Both the position numbers and the translations under genes were made by a program. A DNA stretch of 64,000 bases from CAVSJJ01 sp963771015 (GTDB lineage Bacteria; Actinomycetota; Actinomycetes; Actinomycetales; Dermatophilaceae), in NCBI GenBank assembly GCA_963771015.1, contig CAVYRN010000006.1:62001-126000 (forward strand), in the 5' to 3' direction. Of the stretch, positions 1 through 8,110 are shown piece after piece (position 1 is the stretch's first letter; every line of letters begins with the position of its first letter). The notes under the pieces were generated by a model, which saw only the letters and a list, made by a program, of their open reading frames with translations, did no database searches and was not told the origin of the DNA.

Positions 1-50
1 AGCGGCCGGCTCGCCGGGCCGCGTCCGCGGGCCGGCGGGAGCCGAGCCGG

Positions 51-431
51 TCACGGACCAGCCCCGGCGGTGGCCTCGGCGATCCGGTCGCGGAAGGCCG
101 ACATCGTGAACCCCGGGACGAGCTCCTCCAGCTGGTTGAGCGGGGTGGCCGGGTCGATCGAGGCCGGGTCCGGCGCGCCGGTCAGCTCGGCCACGGTCGC
201 GACCGGAAGCCCGGCGGCGTCCGCCGCCTCGGCGAGGGTCATCCACCCCTTGACGACCTGGGTCGACCCCTCGCCACCTCCTGCACCGGCGCCACCACCA
301 CCACCGCCCTGGCCGGCCCCGACCGTTCCGCGACCGGTGCTGGCCCACAGGCCGGTCGCCTGGGCCGCGCCGATGACACCTCCGAGCAGGACGAGGACGA
401 GAACGGGCATGACCCACCGGTTGACCTTCAT
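51..431 (-). CDS. Small membrane-anchored protein with C-terminal helical domain
   Basis: A 126-residue protein of unknown function. An N-terminal hydrophobic segment (about residues 7-27) should act as a signal anchor. It is followed by a glycine-rich linker (about residues 38-54) and a compact C-terminal domain (about residues 60-122) with the pattern LAEAADAAGLPV...TPLNQLEELVPGF, which looks like a small helical protein-interaction domain. The ATG overlaps the TGA of the upstream iron-sulfur membrane protein by four bases, so the two are co-translated. From that coupling I infer that it is an accessory subunit of the same electron-transfer system. I do not recognise a named family. Confidence 0.7.
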   Translation of the reverse strand: MKVNRWVMPVLVLVLLGGVIGAAQATGLWASTGRGTVGAGQGGGGGGAGAGGGEGSTQVVKGWMTLAEAADAAGLPVATVAELTGAPDPASIDPATPLNQLEELVPGFTMSAFRDRIAEATAGAGP

Positions 432-1366
432 CGTGATGCCTCCTCGGGCGTGCGCTGGAACAGGTCGGCCAGCGGGATGGTGGCCTGGACGCTGAGGGCG
501 CCCCCGACCGGGCATGTCGTGACGCAGTCGAGGCAGCCGATGCAGTCGGTGCTCATCGAGCGCTTGGTGGCCGAGACGTCGATGCCGACCGGACACGGCG
601 TGTTGCAGAGCGAACAGCCGGTACACGAGTCCGCCGACCGACGGATCCGCAGGATGCTGAGATGGCCGAGGACGGCGAACACCGCTCCGGCCGGACACAG
701 GTAGCGGCACCAGAACCGCTCGACGAGCAGCGAGCCCACGACGATGACCGCGAGGATGGCCAGGGCCGGCCACATCGTCGCGAGGTTGGGCTCGAAGAGC
801 CACCGCAGGCTGAAGGCCGTGACGTAGGGGTCGTAGTCGGCGAACCAGAGGTTCGCGGTGACGGCGCTGGCATAGACGATGACGCCGAGGACGACGTACC
901 GACCCCATCGCAGCGTTGCGTCGAGCCGTGGCGGGATCCGCAGCTGGGGGATGTGCAGCCGTCGGGCCAGCGCGTGTAGCCCGTCCTGGAGGGTCCCGAA
1001 CGGGCAGATCCAGCCACAGAAGGCGTTGCCGGCCAGGAGCACCCCGGCGAGGACGCCCACACCGAGGACGAGGTTCGAGGGGTGGGTCTTGCGGATGAGC
1101 TCGCCGGTCGTCAGCCAGGTCCACAGGGTCTCGACCCCGCCGAAGGGGCAGAGCGCGTCGGTGGAGGCGGTCGCGCCGCCGGGCTGGCCGGCGTGCCGAA
1201 CGGCCGCAACGATGATGAAGACGGCGAAGCCGAGCTGGACGACCCGCCGGGCGCCCCGCACGGTGCGGATCGACCGTCGGCGACGCACCGCCGCACTGGG
1301 GCGGCGCCGCCCGTCGGGAGGCTGGAGGATCGTGCGGAGCGAAGCGGGGGTTCCACCGGTCGTCAT
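428..1366 (-). CDS. NapH/NosR-type 4Fe-4S membrane protein
   Basis: A 312-residue integral membrane ferredoxin-like protein with about five transmembrane segments. Both cysteine motifs of the NapH/NosR/CcoG group are present in transmembrane context (CGWICPFG and CRYLCPAG). Two 4Fe-4S ferredoxin motifs follow near the C terminus (CTGCSLCNTPCP and CIGCLDCVTTCP). The family passes electrons from the membrane to periplasmic or membrane reductases. I chose the ATG at 1366 because the frame upstream has a non-conserved basic stretch and no ribosome-binding site. The partner enzyme is not in the window, so the acceptor is unknown. Confidence 0.85.
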   Translation of the reverse strand: MTTGGTPASLRTILQPPDGRRRPSAAVRRRRSIRTVRGARRVVQLGFAVFIIVAAVRHAGQPGGATASTDALCPFGGVETLWTWLTTGELIRKTHPSNLVLGVGVLAGVLLAGNAFCGWICPFGTLQDGLHALARRLHIPQLRIPPRLDATLRWGRYVVLGVIVYASAVTANLWFADYDPYVTAFSLRWLFEPNLATMWPALAILAVIVVGSLLVERFWCRYLCPAGAVFAVLGHLSILRIRRSADSCTGCSLCNTPCPVGIDVSATKRSMSTDCIGCLDCVTTCPVGGALSVQATIPLADLFQRTPEEASR

Positions 1367-1482
1367 GAGGGCAACCGTGCCGTGGACGTGTGAAGCGCCT
1401 GTGAAGGAGCCGGGAAGCTCCCGTGGCGCCGTCCGAACTGGCGCGGCGACGGGCCACGTCGGCATCGACCCGTTGCCCCGGC

Positions 1483-1501
1483 GGACCCCGACGCGGGGTC
1501 C
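1483..1501 (-). terminator. Hairpin downstream of the monooxygenase-like gene
   Basis: GGACCCCG and CGGGGTCC form a perfect 8-bp stem around a 3-base loop, starting 8 bases past the stop codon of the gene at 1509-2102. There is no U-tract, as is usual in high-GC actinobacteria. Confidence 0.55.
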
Positions 1502-1508
1502 AGGGTCG

Positions 1509-2102
1509 TCAGGCCGGGCGCGGCCCGGGCGACGCCGGCACGAGGAAGCGGCGCATGAGCCGGGCGAGGCGCGGCATGACGAGATAGGTCATGCACGCCG
1601 TGATGAGGCCGGTGTTGACGAGGGTGATGATCAGGAACGGCAGACCCAGCCGCCCCAGGAGCGGCGCCACCGCCCAGAGGAAGAGCGTCGCGGTCGGCCA
1701 GATGCCGAGCCAGGTGACCAGGGCCATCCGATGCCGGGGCGGGTGCATCGTGGCCGGGACGACCGCCGGTTCGAACCAGGCCTCCAGGCCGGAGAGCCGC
1801 CGGTGCTCCGGCTCGCCGACGGCGTGGGCCCGCATCCGCTCGTGGATCCGCGCTCGGTCGGCGCTGGCATCCCATCCGCCCAGGGCGTCCTCCGCCGCGA
1901 AGTGCACGACGACCTGGTAGTCCCCGCCCGGAGCGTCGGGCGGGATGAGGTCGGCGGCGACGAAGCCCGGGTGTGCCTTCATCGCGCGGAACATCTCGCG
2001 GACGAGCTCCTCGTAGGCCGCCTCATGACCGGGAAGTGCGCGGCGGCGGGCGATCCGGGTGACGTGTCCCGGGCCGGTCGCGTGGTCGGGGATCTGGTTC
2101 AC
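1509..2102 (-). CDS. Antibiotic biosynthesis monooxygenase-like (ABM) membrane protein
   Basis: A 197-residue protein. Residues 12-110 resemble the ferredoxin-fold ABM family: the opening GHVTRIARRRALPGHEAAYEELV, a central HPGF, and a QVVVHFAAEDALGGWDAS stretch. Residues about 125-185 form two transmembrane helices followed by a basic tail. ABM proteins act on quinones, haem or small phenolics, but many are uncharacterised. The membrane-anchored form is known in actinobacteria and proteobacteria as a separate subgroup. The start is GTG at 2102; an ATG just upstream is closed at once by a stop. A hairpin separates it from the following iron-sulfur gene. Confidence 0.75.
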   Translation of the reverse strand: MNQIPDHATGPGHVTRIARRRALPGHEAAYEELVREMFRAMKAHPGFVAADLIPPDAPGGDYQVVVHFAAEDALGGWDASADRARIHERMRAHAVGEPEHRRLSGLEAWFEPAVVPATMHPPRHRMALVTWLGIWPTATLFLWAVAPLLGRLGLPFLIITLVNTGLITACMTYLVMPRLARLMRRFLVPASPGPRPA

Positions 2103-2130
2103 CCTCCCATGATGGCGTACGCCGCAGCGG

Positions 2131-3609
2131 CTACCCGACGGCGTACGGCGCCAGCTCGGCCGCGAGGTCCGGGCGCACCCGGGCGGTCAGCCGGGAGCCC
2201 TCGGCCACGTGCTCGCTGGTGAGGATCTCGCCCTCCTCGTGGAGACGGCTGACCAGGTCCCCGCGGTCGTACGGCACGAGGACGGTGACGTTGACGTCGG
2301 GCTGGGGCAGCTCCCCGGCGACGACCCTGCGCAGCTCCTCCAGGCCCTCGCCGGTACGAGCCGAGACGACGATGCAGTATCGCTCGGCGCGCTTCAGCCG
2401 GTCGATGACCTCGGGTTCGGCGATGTCCGCCTTGTTGACGACGATGACCTCCTTGACGTCCGTCGCGTCGACGTCGGCGAGGACGGACCGGACGGCCGAG
2501 ATCTGACCCTCGGGGTCGGGGTGGGCTCCGTCGACGACATGGAGAAGGAGGTCGGACCCGGCGACCTCCTCGAGCGTGGACCGGAACGCCTCGACGAGCT
2601 GGTGCGGCAGCTGACGGACGAAGCCGACCGTGTCGACGAGCGTGTACTCGCGGCCGTCCGGCGTCTCGGCCCGACGGACGGTCGGGTCGAGGGTCGCGAA
2701 GAGCTGGTTCTCGACGAGGACCCCGGCGCCGGTGAGCCGGTTGAGCAGCGAGGACTTGCCGGCGTTGGTGTAGCCGGCGATGGCCACGCTGGGGATGTGG
2801 TGGGCCCGGCGGCTCCCGCGCTTGGTGTCGCGATGGGTCTTCATGTCCTTGATGTCCCGGCGCAGCTTGGCGATCCGGCTGTTGATCCGCCGCCGGTCCA
2901 GCTCGATCTTGGTCTCACCGGGTCCGCGGGAGCCGATCCCCTCACCGCCGGCGACCCGGCCGCCGGCCTGGCGGGACATGGACTCGCCCCAGCCACGCAG
3001 CCGCGGGAGGAGGTACTGGAGCTGGGCGAGCTCGACCTGGGCCTTGCCCTCCCGGCTCTTCGCGTGCTGCGCGAAGATGTCGAGGATGAGCGCGGTGCGG
3101 TCGATGACCTTGACCTTGACGATGTCCTCGAGTGCTCGGCGCTGGCTGGGGGCGAGCTCGCCGTCGCAGATCACCGTGTCGGCGCCCTCGGCGATGACGA
3201 CGTCGCGCAGCTCCTCGGCCTTGCCCTTGCCGAGGAAGGTCGCCGGGTCGGGGTGTGCCCGGCGCTGCAGCAGCCCCGCGAGCACCTCGGAGCCTGCGGT
3301 CTCGGCCAGCGCGGCGAGCTCACGCATCGAGTTCTCGGCGTCGGCCGAGGTTCCCTCGGTCCACACGCCGGCGAGCACGACACGCTCGAGGCGGAGCTGG
3401 CGGTACTCGACCTCGGTAACGTCCTCCAGCTCGGTGGACAGGCCCGAGACGCGGCGCAGCGCCGCGCGTTCGTCCCGGTCGAGCTGGTCGCCGTCGTGGC
3501 TCGCCCGGCCGTCCCAGACGGGATCGTTCCCGGGAGGGTCGGTGGCGGCGTCGGCGTCATCGGTGATCGCCGTGGCGCGGGCGGAGACGAGGTCGGGTCG
3601 TGATGTCAT
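2131..3609 (-). CDS. hflX: GTPase HflX, ribosome-splitting factor
   Basis: A 492-residue GTP-binding protein that splits stalled or hibernating 70S ribosomes. The N-terminal HflX domain carries DPATFLGKGKAEEL, and the central coiled region has the RGWGESMSRQAGG segment. The GTPase motifs are in order: GYTNAGKSS (G1, about residue 277), TLDPT (G2), DTVGF (G3), NKAD (G4) and SARTGEG (G5). The acidic N-terminal extension of about 50 residues is usual for actinobacteria. It is divergent from the methyltransferase at 3686 with a 76-bp spacer. In mycobacteria hflX also lies close to dapF and miaA. Confidence 0.97.
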   Translation of the reverse strand: MTSRPDLVSARATAITDDADAATDPPGNDPVWDGRASHDGDQLDRDERAALRRVSGLSTELEDVTEVEYRQLRLERVVLAGVWTEGTSADAENSMRELAALAETAGSEVLAGLLQRRAHPDPATFLGKGKAEELRDVVIAEGADTVICDGELAPSQRRALEDIVKVKVIDRTALILDIFAQHAKSREGKAQVELAQLQYLLPRLRGWGESMSRQAGGRVAGGEGIGSRGPGETKIELDRRRINSRIAKLRRDIKDMKTHRDTKRGSRRAHHIPSVAIAGYTNAGKSSLLNRLTGAGVLVENQLFATLDPTVRRAETPDGREYTLVDTVGFVRQLPHQLVEAFRSTLEEVAGSDLLLHVVDGAHPDPEGQISAVRSVLADVDATDVKEVIVVNKADIAEPEVIDRLKRAERYCIVVSARTGEGLEELRRVVAGELPQPDVNVTVLVPYDRGDLVSRLHEEGEILTSEHVAEGSRLTARVRPDLAAELAPYAVG

Positions 3610-3669
3610 GTGACATCCAGGGTCTCATCCCCGTGGGGCGCGGACCAATCCCTTTCCGCCCCGCTCGGC

Positions 3670-3675
3670 TAGCGT
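3670..3675 (+). promoter_or_regulatory. -10 box TAGCGT for the methyltransferase gene
   Basis: TAGCGT ends 10 bases before the ATG at 3686, so the transcript should have little or no leader. No good -35 is visible. Confidence 0.5.
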
Positions 3676-3685
3676 GACCGGTGCG

Positions 3686-4300
3686 ATGACCGAGCGACCC
3701 GACCACTACTTCAGCGCGCAGCCCGCGAGCGCCGGGGACCGGCGGTCCCTGCGGGTCGTCCTGGCGGGCCGCCCGGTCGAGGTGGAGGTGGCCGGGGGCG
3801 TGTTCAGCCCGCGCGGCCTCGACAAGGGCACGGCCGTCCTGCTCCGCACGGCCCCGACGCCGCCCCGCACCGGCACCTTCCTCGACCTGGGCTGCGGCTG
3901 GGGACCCGTCGCCCTCACCCTCGGGCTCGCCTCGCCCGAGGCCACGGTGTATGCCGTCGACGTCAACGAGCGTGCCGTCGACCTCACCGCCCGGAACGCC
4001 GCCGCCCTCGGGCTGGTCGGCATCCGCGCCGCGGTGCCCGACGGCATACCGGCAGGGCTCGCCGTCGACCTCATCTGGTCCAACCCGCCGGTCCGGATCG
4101 GCAAGCAGGCCCTCCATGGGCTGCTCCTCGCCTGGCTGCCCCGGCTCGCACCGGGCGGCGAGGCCTACCTCGTCGTCCAGAAGAACCTCGGCTCCGACAG
4201 CCTGCAACGCTGGCTGGCCGACGCGCTCGGCGACGGGTTCGAGGTGGACCGCCACGCGACGGACAAGGGCTTCCGGGTGCTGCGGGTGAGGCGCTGCTGA
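3686..4300 (+). CDS. Class I SAM methyltransferase, RsmC/RlmG-like
   Basis: A 204-residue methyltransferase of the RsmC-like group that makes N2-methylguanine in rRNA. The SAM-binding loop is LDLGCGWGPVAL (about residues 72-83), the acidic loop is YAVDVNERAV, and the catalytic motif is SNPPVRIGK, the NPP(F/W/V) signature of N2-guanine methyltransferases. It lacks the N-terminal duplicated domain of E. coli RsmC, as is normal for the short actinobacterial form. The ATG at 3686 is preferred over an upstream GTG because that GTG lies inside the putative -10 box. The exact rRNA target cannot be read from sequence. Confidence 0.85.
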   Translation: MTERPDHYFSAQPASAGDRRSLRVVLAGRPVEVEVAGGVFSPRGLDKGTAVLLRTAPTPPRTGTFLDLGCGWGPVALTLGLASPEATVYAVDVNERAVDLTARNAAALGLVGIRAAVPDGIPAGLAVDLIWSNPPVRIGKQALHGLLLAWLPRLAPGGEAYLVVQKNLGSDSLQRWLADALGDGFEVDRHATDKGFRVLRVRRC

Positions 4301-4350
4301 GGGACGCCCCGAGGATGCGGCGGCCGTGACCGACCGGACCTCCTGCGAGG

Positions 4351-5235
4351 ATGCCGACCATGGCTCCCCGACTCGGTCTCGCGTTCGTCCCGTCCCTGCC
4401 TCCGGAGCGCCTGCCCGCGCTCGCGGCGACCTGTGAGGTCCACCTCGACGAGCTGTGGGTGTGGGAGGACTGCTTCCGCGAGAGCGGGATCGCCAGCGCC
4501 ACCGCGGCCCTGGCCCGCACCGAGCGGCTGACCGTCGGGCTCGGACTCATGCCCGCTCCGCTGCGCAACGTCGCCCTCACCGCGATGGAGGTGGCGACGG
4601 TCCAGCGGATGTTCCCGGGGCGGTTCCTGCCCGGGATCGGGCACGGCGTCCAGGAGTGGATGGGGCAGGTCGGAGCCAGGGTGGCCTCTCCGCTCACCCT
4701 GCTCGAGGAGTATGCCGTCGCCCTGCGCGGCCTGCTCGACGGCGAGGAGGTCACGGCCAACGGCCGCTATGTCCGGCTCGACCGGGTCCGCCTCGAGTGG
4801 CCGCCGGCGGCTCCGGCACGACTGTTCCTGGGTGGCACCGGGCCGCGCACCCTGCGGCTGTGCGGCCGGCTCGGCGACGGGGTTCTGCTCGGCAACACGC
4901 ACCCGGCCGACGAGGTGGCGGCCGCCCGGGACCACGCCGCCGCAGGACGAGCGAGTGCGGGGTGCACCGGTCCCGCCCCCGCGCTCGTGACGACACTCAT
5001 CGCCGCCACCGGCCCGGGCGCGCAGGCCCGGGTCGACGCCGAGCTGCCCCGCTGGGGCGCCCTGCCGTCACCGGATCTCGCCGCGGCCGGGGACGCGTAC
5101 GCCATCGCCGATGCCGTGCGCCGCCTCGCCACCGCGGGCGCGACGAGCGTCGTCATCCAGCCCACCCAGGACGAGCCCGACCTCGACGGCCTCGTCGCGT
5201 TCCTCGGCGAGCAGGTCCGCCCGCTGCTCGGCTAG
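4351..5235 (+). CDS. LLM-class F420/FMN-dependent oxidoreductase
   Basis: A 294-residue member of the bacterial luciferase-like monooxygenase superfamily. The TIM-barrel features seen are LGLAFVPS at the N terminus, RTERLTVGLGLMPAPLRN, FPGRFLPGIGHGVQEWM and LFLGGTGPRTLRLCGRLGDGVLLGN near the cofactor pocket. Actinobacterial proteins of this type usually use F420 or FMN to oxidise or reduce small molecules; the substrate is unknown. A second ATG at 4360 is an equally good start. The stop codon lies only 4 bases from the convergent dapF stop, leaving no room for a separate terminator. Confidence 0.85.
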   Translation: MPTMAPRLGLAFVPSLPPERLPALAATCEVHLDELWVWEDCFRESGIASATAALARTERLTVGLGLMPAPLRNVALTAMEVATVQRMFPGRFLPGIGHGVQEWMGQVGARVASPLTLLEEYAVALRGLLDGEEVTANGRYVRLDRVRLEWPPAAPARLFLGGTGPRTLRLCGRLGDGVLLGNTHPADEVAAARDHAAAGRASAGCTGPAPALVTTLIAATGPGAQARVDAELPRWGALPSPDLAAAGDAYAIADAVRRLATAGATSVVIQPTQDEPDLDGLVAFLGEQVRPLLG

Positions 5236-5239
5236 GTCG

Positions 5240-6121
5240 TCAGCGGCCGACGAGGGCGTCGAGGTCGACGGTGCCGTCCGCGACAAGGACCGCCGGTCCG
5301 GCCAGCTCGACCTCGCGGCCGGGGAGCGCGCGAACCCGCAGCCGACCGCCCGGCACGTCGACCGTCCAGTCCCTCGTCGGCTCGGACGCCCCGGACCAGA
5401 AGCTCGTCGCCAGCGCGGCGGCACACGCCCCGGACCCGCAGGAGCGGGTCTCGCCGACCCCGCGTTCGTGGACGCGCATGACGATGTGTCCCGGGGCGAC
5501 GGGGCGCACGAGCTCGACGTTCGTTCCGTGCGGCGGCAAGGGGTTGACGACCGGCGGGCGAGTGAGGTCGACGGCCGCGAGGTCGACCGACTCCGGGAGC
5601 GCCACGACCGTATGCGGGTTCCCCAGGTCGACGGAGAGGGCCGAGTACGGGTCGCCGTCGACGAGGTGGACGAGCGAGTCGAACCCGTCGGCCTTGGCCC
5701 GGGCCTCGTCGACGAGGCGCCAGGGGCCGAGGTTGACGGCGACGACGCCGGCCTCGAAGCGCACCTGCTTGAGACCGGCCCGGGTGGCGATGGCGAACTC
5801 CTGCGCCGTCTCCAGCCCCTCGCGACGCAGGTACGTCGCGAACACCCGGGCGCCGTTGCCGCACATCTCGGCCGTCGACCCGTCGGCGTTGCGATAGTCC
5901 ATGAACCAGCGCGCCTGACCGGCGAGAGCGCGGACGTCCTCCTCGACCGCGGCCTCGGTCGGCACCACGGCGATGACACCGTCGCCGCCGATGCCGGCGC
6001 GTCGGTCGGCGAGCCGCGCCGCCAGGTCCGCGCCCAGCCCGCGGGCACCGTCGAGGTCCGGCACGAGGACGAAGTCGTTCTCGGTGCCGTGCCCCTTGGT
6101 GAAGGCGACTCGCTCAGCCAT
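5240..6121 (-). CDS. dapF: Diaminopimelate epimerase
   Basis: Converts LL- to meso-diaminopimelate for lysine and peptidoglycan synthesis. The two catalytic cysteines are visible: Cys87 in MCGNGARVFA and Cys228 in RSCGSGACAAA. The N-terminal FTKGHGTENDFV, the GNPH motif (about residues 168-170) and GTNVELV are family signatures. I start at the ATG at 6121; another ATG at 6130 would add three residues. The start overlaps the end of miaA by eight bases, so the genes are coupled. dapA and dapB are also in this window. Confidence 0.96.
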   Translation of the reverse strand: MAERVAFTKGHGTENDFVLVPDLDGARGLGADLAARLADRRAGIGGDGVIAVVPTEAAVEEDVRALAGQARWFMDYRNADGSTAEMCGNGARVFATYLRREGLETAQEFAIATRAGLKQVRFEAGVVAVNLGPWRLVDEARAKADGFDSLVHLVDGDPYSALSVDLGNPHTVVALPESVDLAAVDLTRPPVVNPLPPHGTNVELVRPVAPGHIVMRVHERGVGETRSCGSGACAAALATSFWSGASEPTRDWTVDVPGGRLRVRALPGREVELAGPAVLVADGTVDLDALVGR

Positions 6122-7061
6122 GGTGACCATTGTCCTGCACGGCGGCCCGGACCAGGGCCGCCGCCCGATCCAGCTCCTCGGGCCGGGTGGGGTCGACCCA
6201 GTGGATCCGCTCGTCCGGGCGGAACCACGACTCCTGCCGGCGCGCGAAACGACGGGTGGCGGCGGCCGTGGCCTCGATCGCCTCGGCCTGAACGATCAGC
6301 CCGTCGAGCTCGGCGAGGGCCTGGGCGTAGCCGAGGGCCCGGCTCGCCGTGCGTCCCTCGCGCAGGCCGACCCGCTCGAGGGCGCGGACCTCGCCGAGCA
6401 TGCCGACCTCCCACATCCGGACGACCCGCGTGTCGATGCGGTGGTCGAGGGTCTGGCGAGGCGGCCCCAGCCCGATGACGATGGTCGGCAGGACGTACTC
6501 CCGCACCGGCATCGCCGCCGAGAACGGCATACCGGTGAGCTCGACGACCTCGAGGGCGCGGACGATCCGGCGCCGGTTGTTCGGCTCGATGCGATCCGCC
6601 GCGGTCGGGTCCTTCTCGCGGAGCACGCCATGAAGGGCCGCGGTCCCCCGGGTCGCCGCCTCGTGCTCCCACCGGGCCCGCACGGCCGGGTCGGTCGGTG
6701 GGATGTCGAGCCGGTCCAGGGCGGCCCGGACGTACAGCCCCGAGCCCCCGACGATGACCGGGTGCGCGCCCCGGCCCCGGATCGCGGCGATGTCGACCCG
6801 TGCCGAACGCTGGTAGGCCGCGACACTCGCCTCCTCGGTGACCGAGAGGATGTCGAGCTGATGGTGCGGGATGCCGCGCCGCTCGGCCACCGGGAGCTTC
6901 GCGGTCCCGATGTCCATGCCCCGGTACAGCTGCATGGCGTCGGCCCCGACCACCTCGCCGCCGAGCTCCTCGGCGAGCCGCAGCCCGAGCTCGGACTTCC
7001 CGCTCGCCGTCGGGCCGACGACGCCGATGACGAGCGGACCGCCCTGCGTCTGTTCGCTCAC
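6114..7061 (-). CDS. miaA: tRNA dimethylallyltransferase
   Basis: Adds a dimethylallyl group to N6 of A37 in tRNAs reading UNN codons; the product is further modified by MiaB, encoded 1 kb upstream. The P-loop is GPTASGKSEL near the N terminus. DAMQLYRGMDIGT, PHHQLDI and GGSGLYVRA are conserved. The GTG start at 7061 overlaps the def stop (GTGA), and the frame upstream of it is a low-complexity arginine-rich translation of def. The length of 315 residues is normal. Confidence 0.96.
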   Translation of the reverse strand: MSEQTQGGPLVIGVVGPTASGKSELGLRLAEELGGEVVGADAMQLYRGMDIGTAKLPVAERRGIPHHQLDILSVTEEASVAAYQRSARVDIAAIRGRGAHPVIVGGSGLYVRAALDRLDIPPTDPAVRARWEHEAATRGTAALHGVLREKDPTAADRIEPNNRRRIVRALEVVELTGMPFSAAMPVREYVLPTIVIGLGPPRQTLDHRIDTRVVRMWEVGMLGEVRALERVGLREGRTASRALGYAQALAELDGLIVQAEAIEATAAATRRFARRQESWFRPDERIHWVDPTRPEELDRAAALVRAAVQDNGHHG

Positions 7062-7708
7062 GCGTCGTCGCGCCGAGCCGGGGCGCCCTCGACGTGCTCG
7101 TCGGGGTGAGCGGCCACATCGGACTCGTCGACGTCGTCGTGGCCGAACGGGTCGCGGTCCACGCCGGGCATCCAGGACAGCCCCGGGACGCCCCAGCCGT
7201 TGGCCCTGACCACCTTCTTCGCCTTCTTCGCCCACCGCCCGGACAACCGGTCGACGTAGAGGAAGCCATTGAGGTGGTCATACTCGTGCTGGAGCATCCG
7301 CGCGAACCACCCGCTCGCGGTGTACTCGATGGGCGAGCCGTCGAGCGCGGTCCCGGTGAGGGTCGCCGTCAGGCCGCGGCGGAGCGGGAAGGACTCCCCG
7401 GGAACCGACAGACAGCCCTCGACCTCCTCGTGCGGGTCGGGATCGCCGGGGGGCGGCTTCGCCGCAACGAGGTAGGGGTTGATGACGACCCCCCGCGAGG
7501 GGACGCCGTCGTCGTTACCGAGCTGCCAGGTGAAGATGCGCAGGCCGGCGCCGATCTGCGGAGCGGCCAGGCCGACGCCACGGGCCAGGTCCATCGTGTC
7601 GAACATGTCCTCGACGAGCCCGCGGATGTCGTCGTCGATGACGTCGACGTGCTGGGCTCGGCGGTGCAGGACGGGTTCACCGGTGATGACGACGGGGCGG
7701 ATGGCCAT
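7058..7708 (-). CDS. def: Peptide deformylase
   Basis: Removes the N-formyl group from nascent proteins using a metal held by Cys and two His residues. The three motifs are GVGLAAPQIG, EGCLSVPGE and HEYDHLNG. At 216 residues it is longer than the core enzyme because of a C-terminal tail (about residues 175-216) rich in Asp, His and Glu, common in actinobacterial copies and of unknown role. It is coupled to miaA by a GTGA overlap. It heads the def-miaA-dapF run. Confidence 0.95.
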   Translation of the reverse strand: MAIRPVVITGEPVLHRRAQHVDVIDDDIRGLVEDMFDTMDLARGVGLAAPQIGAGLRIFTWQLGNDDGVPSRGVVINPYLVAAKPPPGDPDPHEEVEGCLSVPGESFPLRRGLTATLTGTALDGSPIEYTASGWFARMLQHEYDHLNGFLYVDRLSGRWAKKAKKVVRANGWGVPGLSWMPGVDRDPFGHDDVDESDVAAHPDEHVEGAPARRDDA

Positions 7709-7857
7709 GCCCGGATTCTTTCAGAGCCGGCGCGCCGGTCCGCAGGGACGGGTGCGGTCCACCGGGGTCCGTTGGCGGTGCACGCCGAAAGGGGCCAGAG
7801 TGGAGCCGACGGGCCGGACGCCGGCCCGGGCACGCCGCCGAGAGAGAGGAGAGCCGC

Positions 7858-8049
7858 ATGGGATTGTTCGACAGCGCCAAGAAGAAGGCTGAGCAGCTCA
7901 TGAGGGACAACCCCGACAAGGTCGAGGAGCTGAGCGACCAGGCCATCGACAAGGCCGGCGACGCAGTCGACTCCGCGACCGACGGGAAGTTCTCCGACCA
8001 GGTCGACGCCGCGCAGCAGAAGGCTGACGAGGTGATCGGCGAGGGCTGA
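7858..8049 (+). CDS. MT0933-type small antitoxin-like protein
   Basis: A 63-residue, highly charged, helical protein starting MGLFDSAKKKAEQL with a repeat-like AIDKAGDAVDSATDGKF. This matches the actinobacterial MT0933_antitox family (the Rv0909-type antitoxin of M. tuberculosis). A clear GAGAGAGGAGAG ribosome site precedes the ATG. No toxin gene is next to it, so an orphan antitoxin or a general stress-type small protein are both possible. A strong hairpin follows. Confidence 0.8.
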   Translation: MGLFDSAKKKAEQLMRDNPDKVEELSDQAIDKAGDAVDSATDGKFSDQVDAAQQKADEVIGEG

Positions 8050-8067
8050 GGCCCCTTCGAGACGCGC

Positions 8068-8100
8068 GAGGGCCCGACCTGCCTGGCAGGTCGGGCCCTC
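8068..8100. terminator. Bidirectional terminator hairpin
   Basis: A perfect 16-bp stem (GAGGGCCCGACCTGCC and its complement) with a one-base centre lies between the convergent antitoxin-like gene and miaB. It should stop transcription from both sides. Confidence 0.85.
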
Positions 8101-8110
8101 GTCGCGTCGC

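Noticed and set aside
2209..3603. Long open frame opposite hflX (about 464 codons)
   Set aside because: High-GC antisense shadow: low-complexity Asp/Val/Gly/Leu composition, no ribosome site or motif, and hflX is certain on the other strand.
7858..8049. Complete toxin-antitoxin module
   Set aside because: Only the antitoxin-like gene is present; both neighbours are core genes or convergent miaB.
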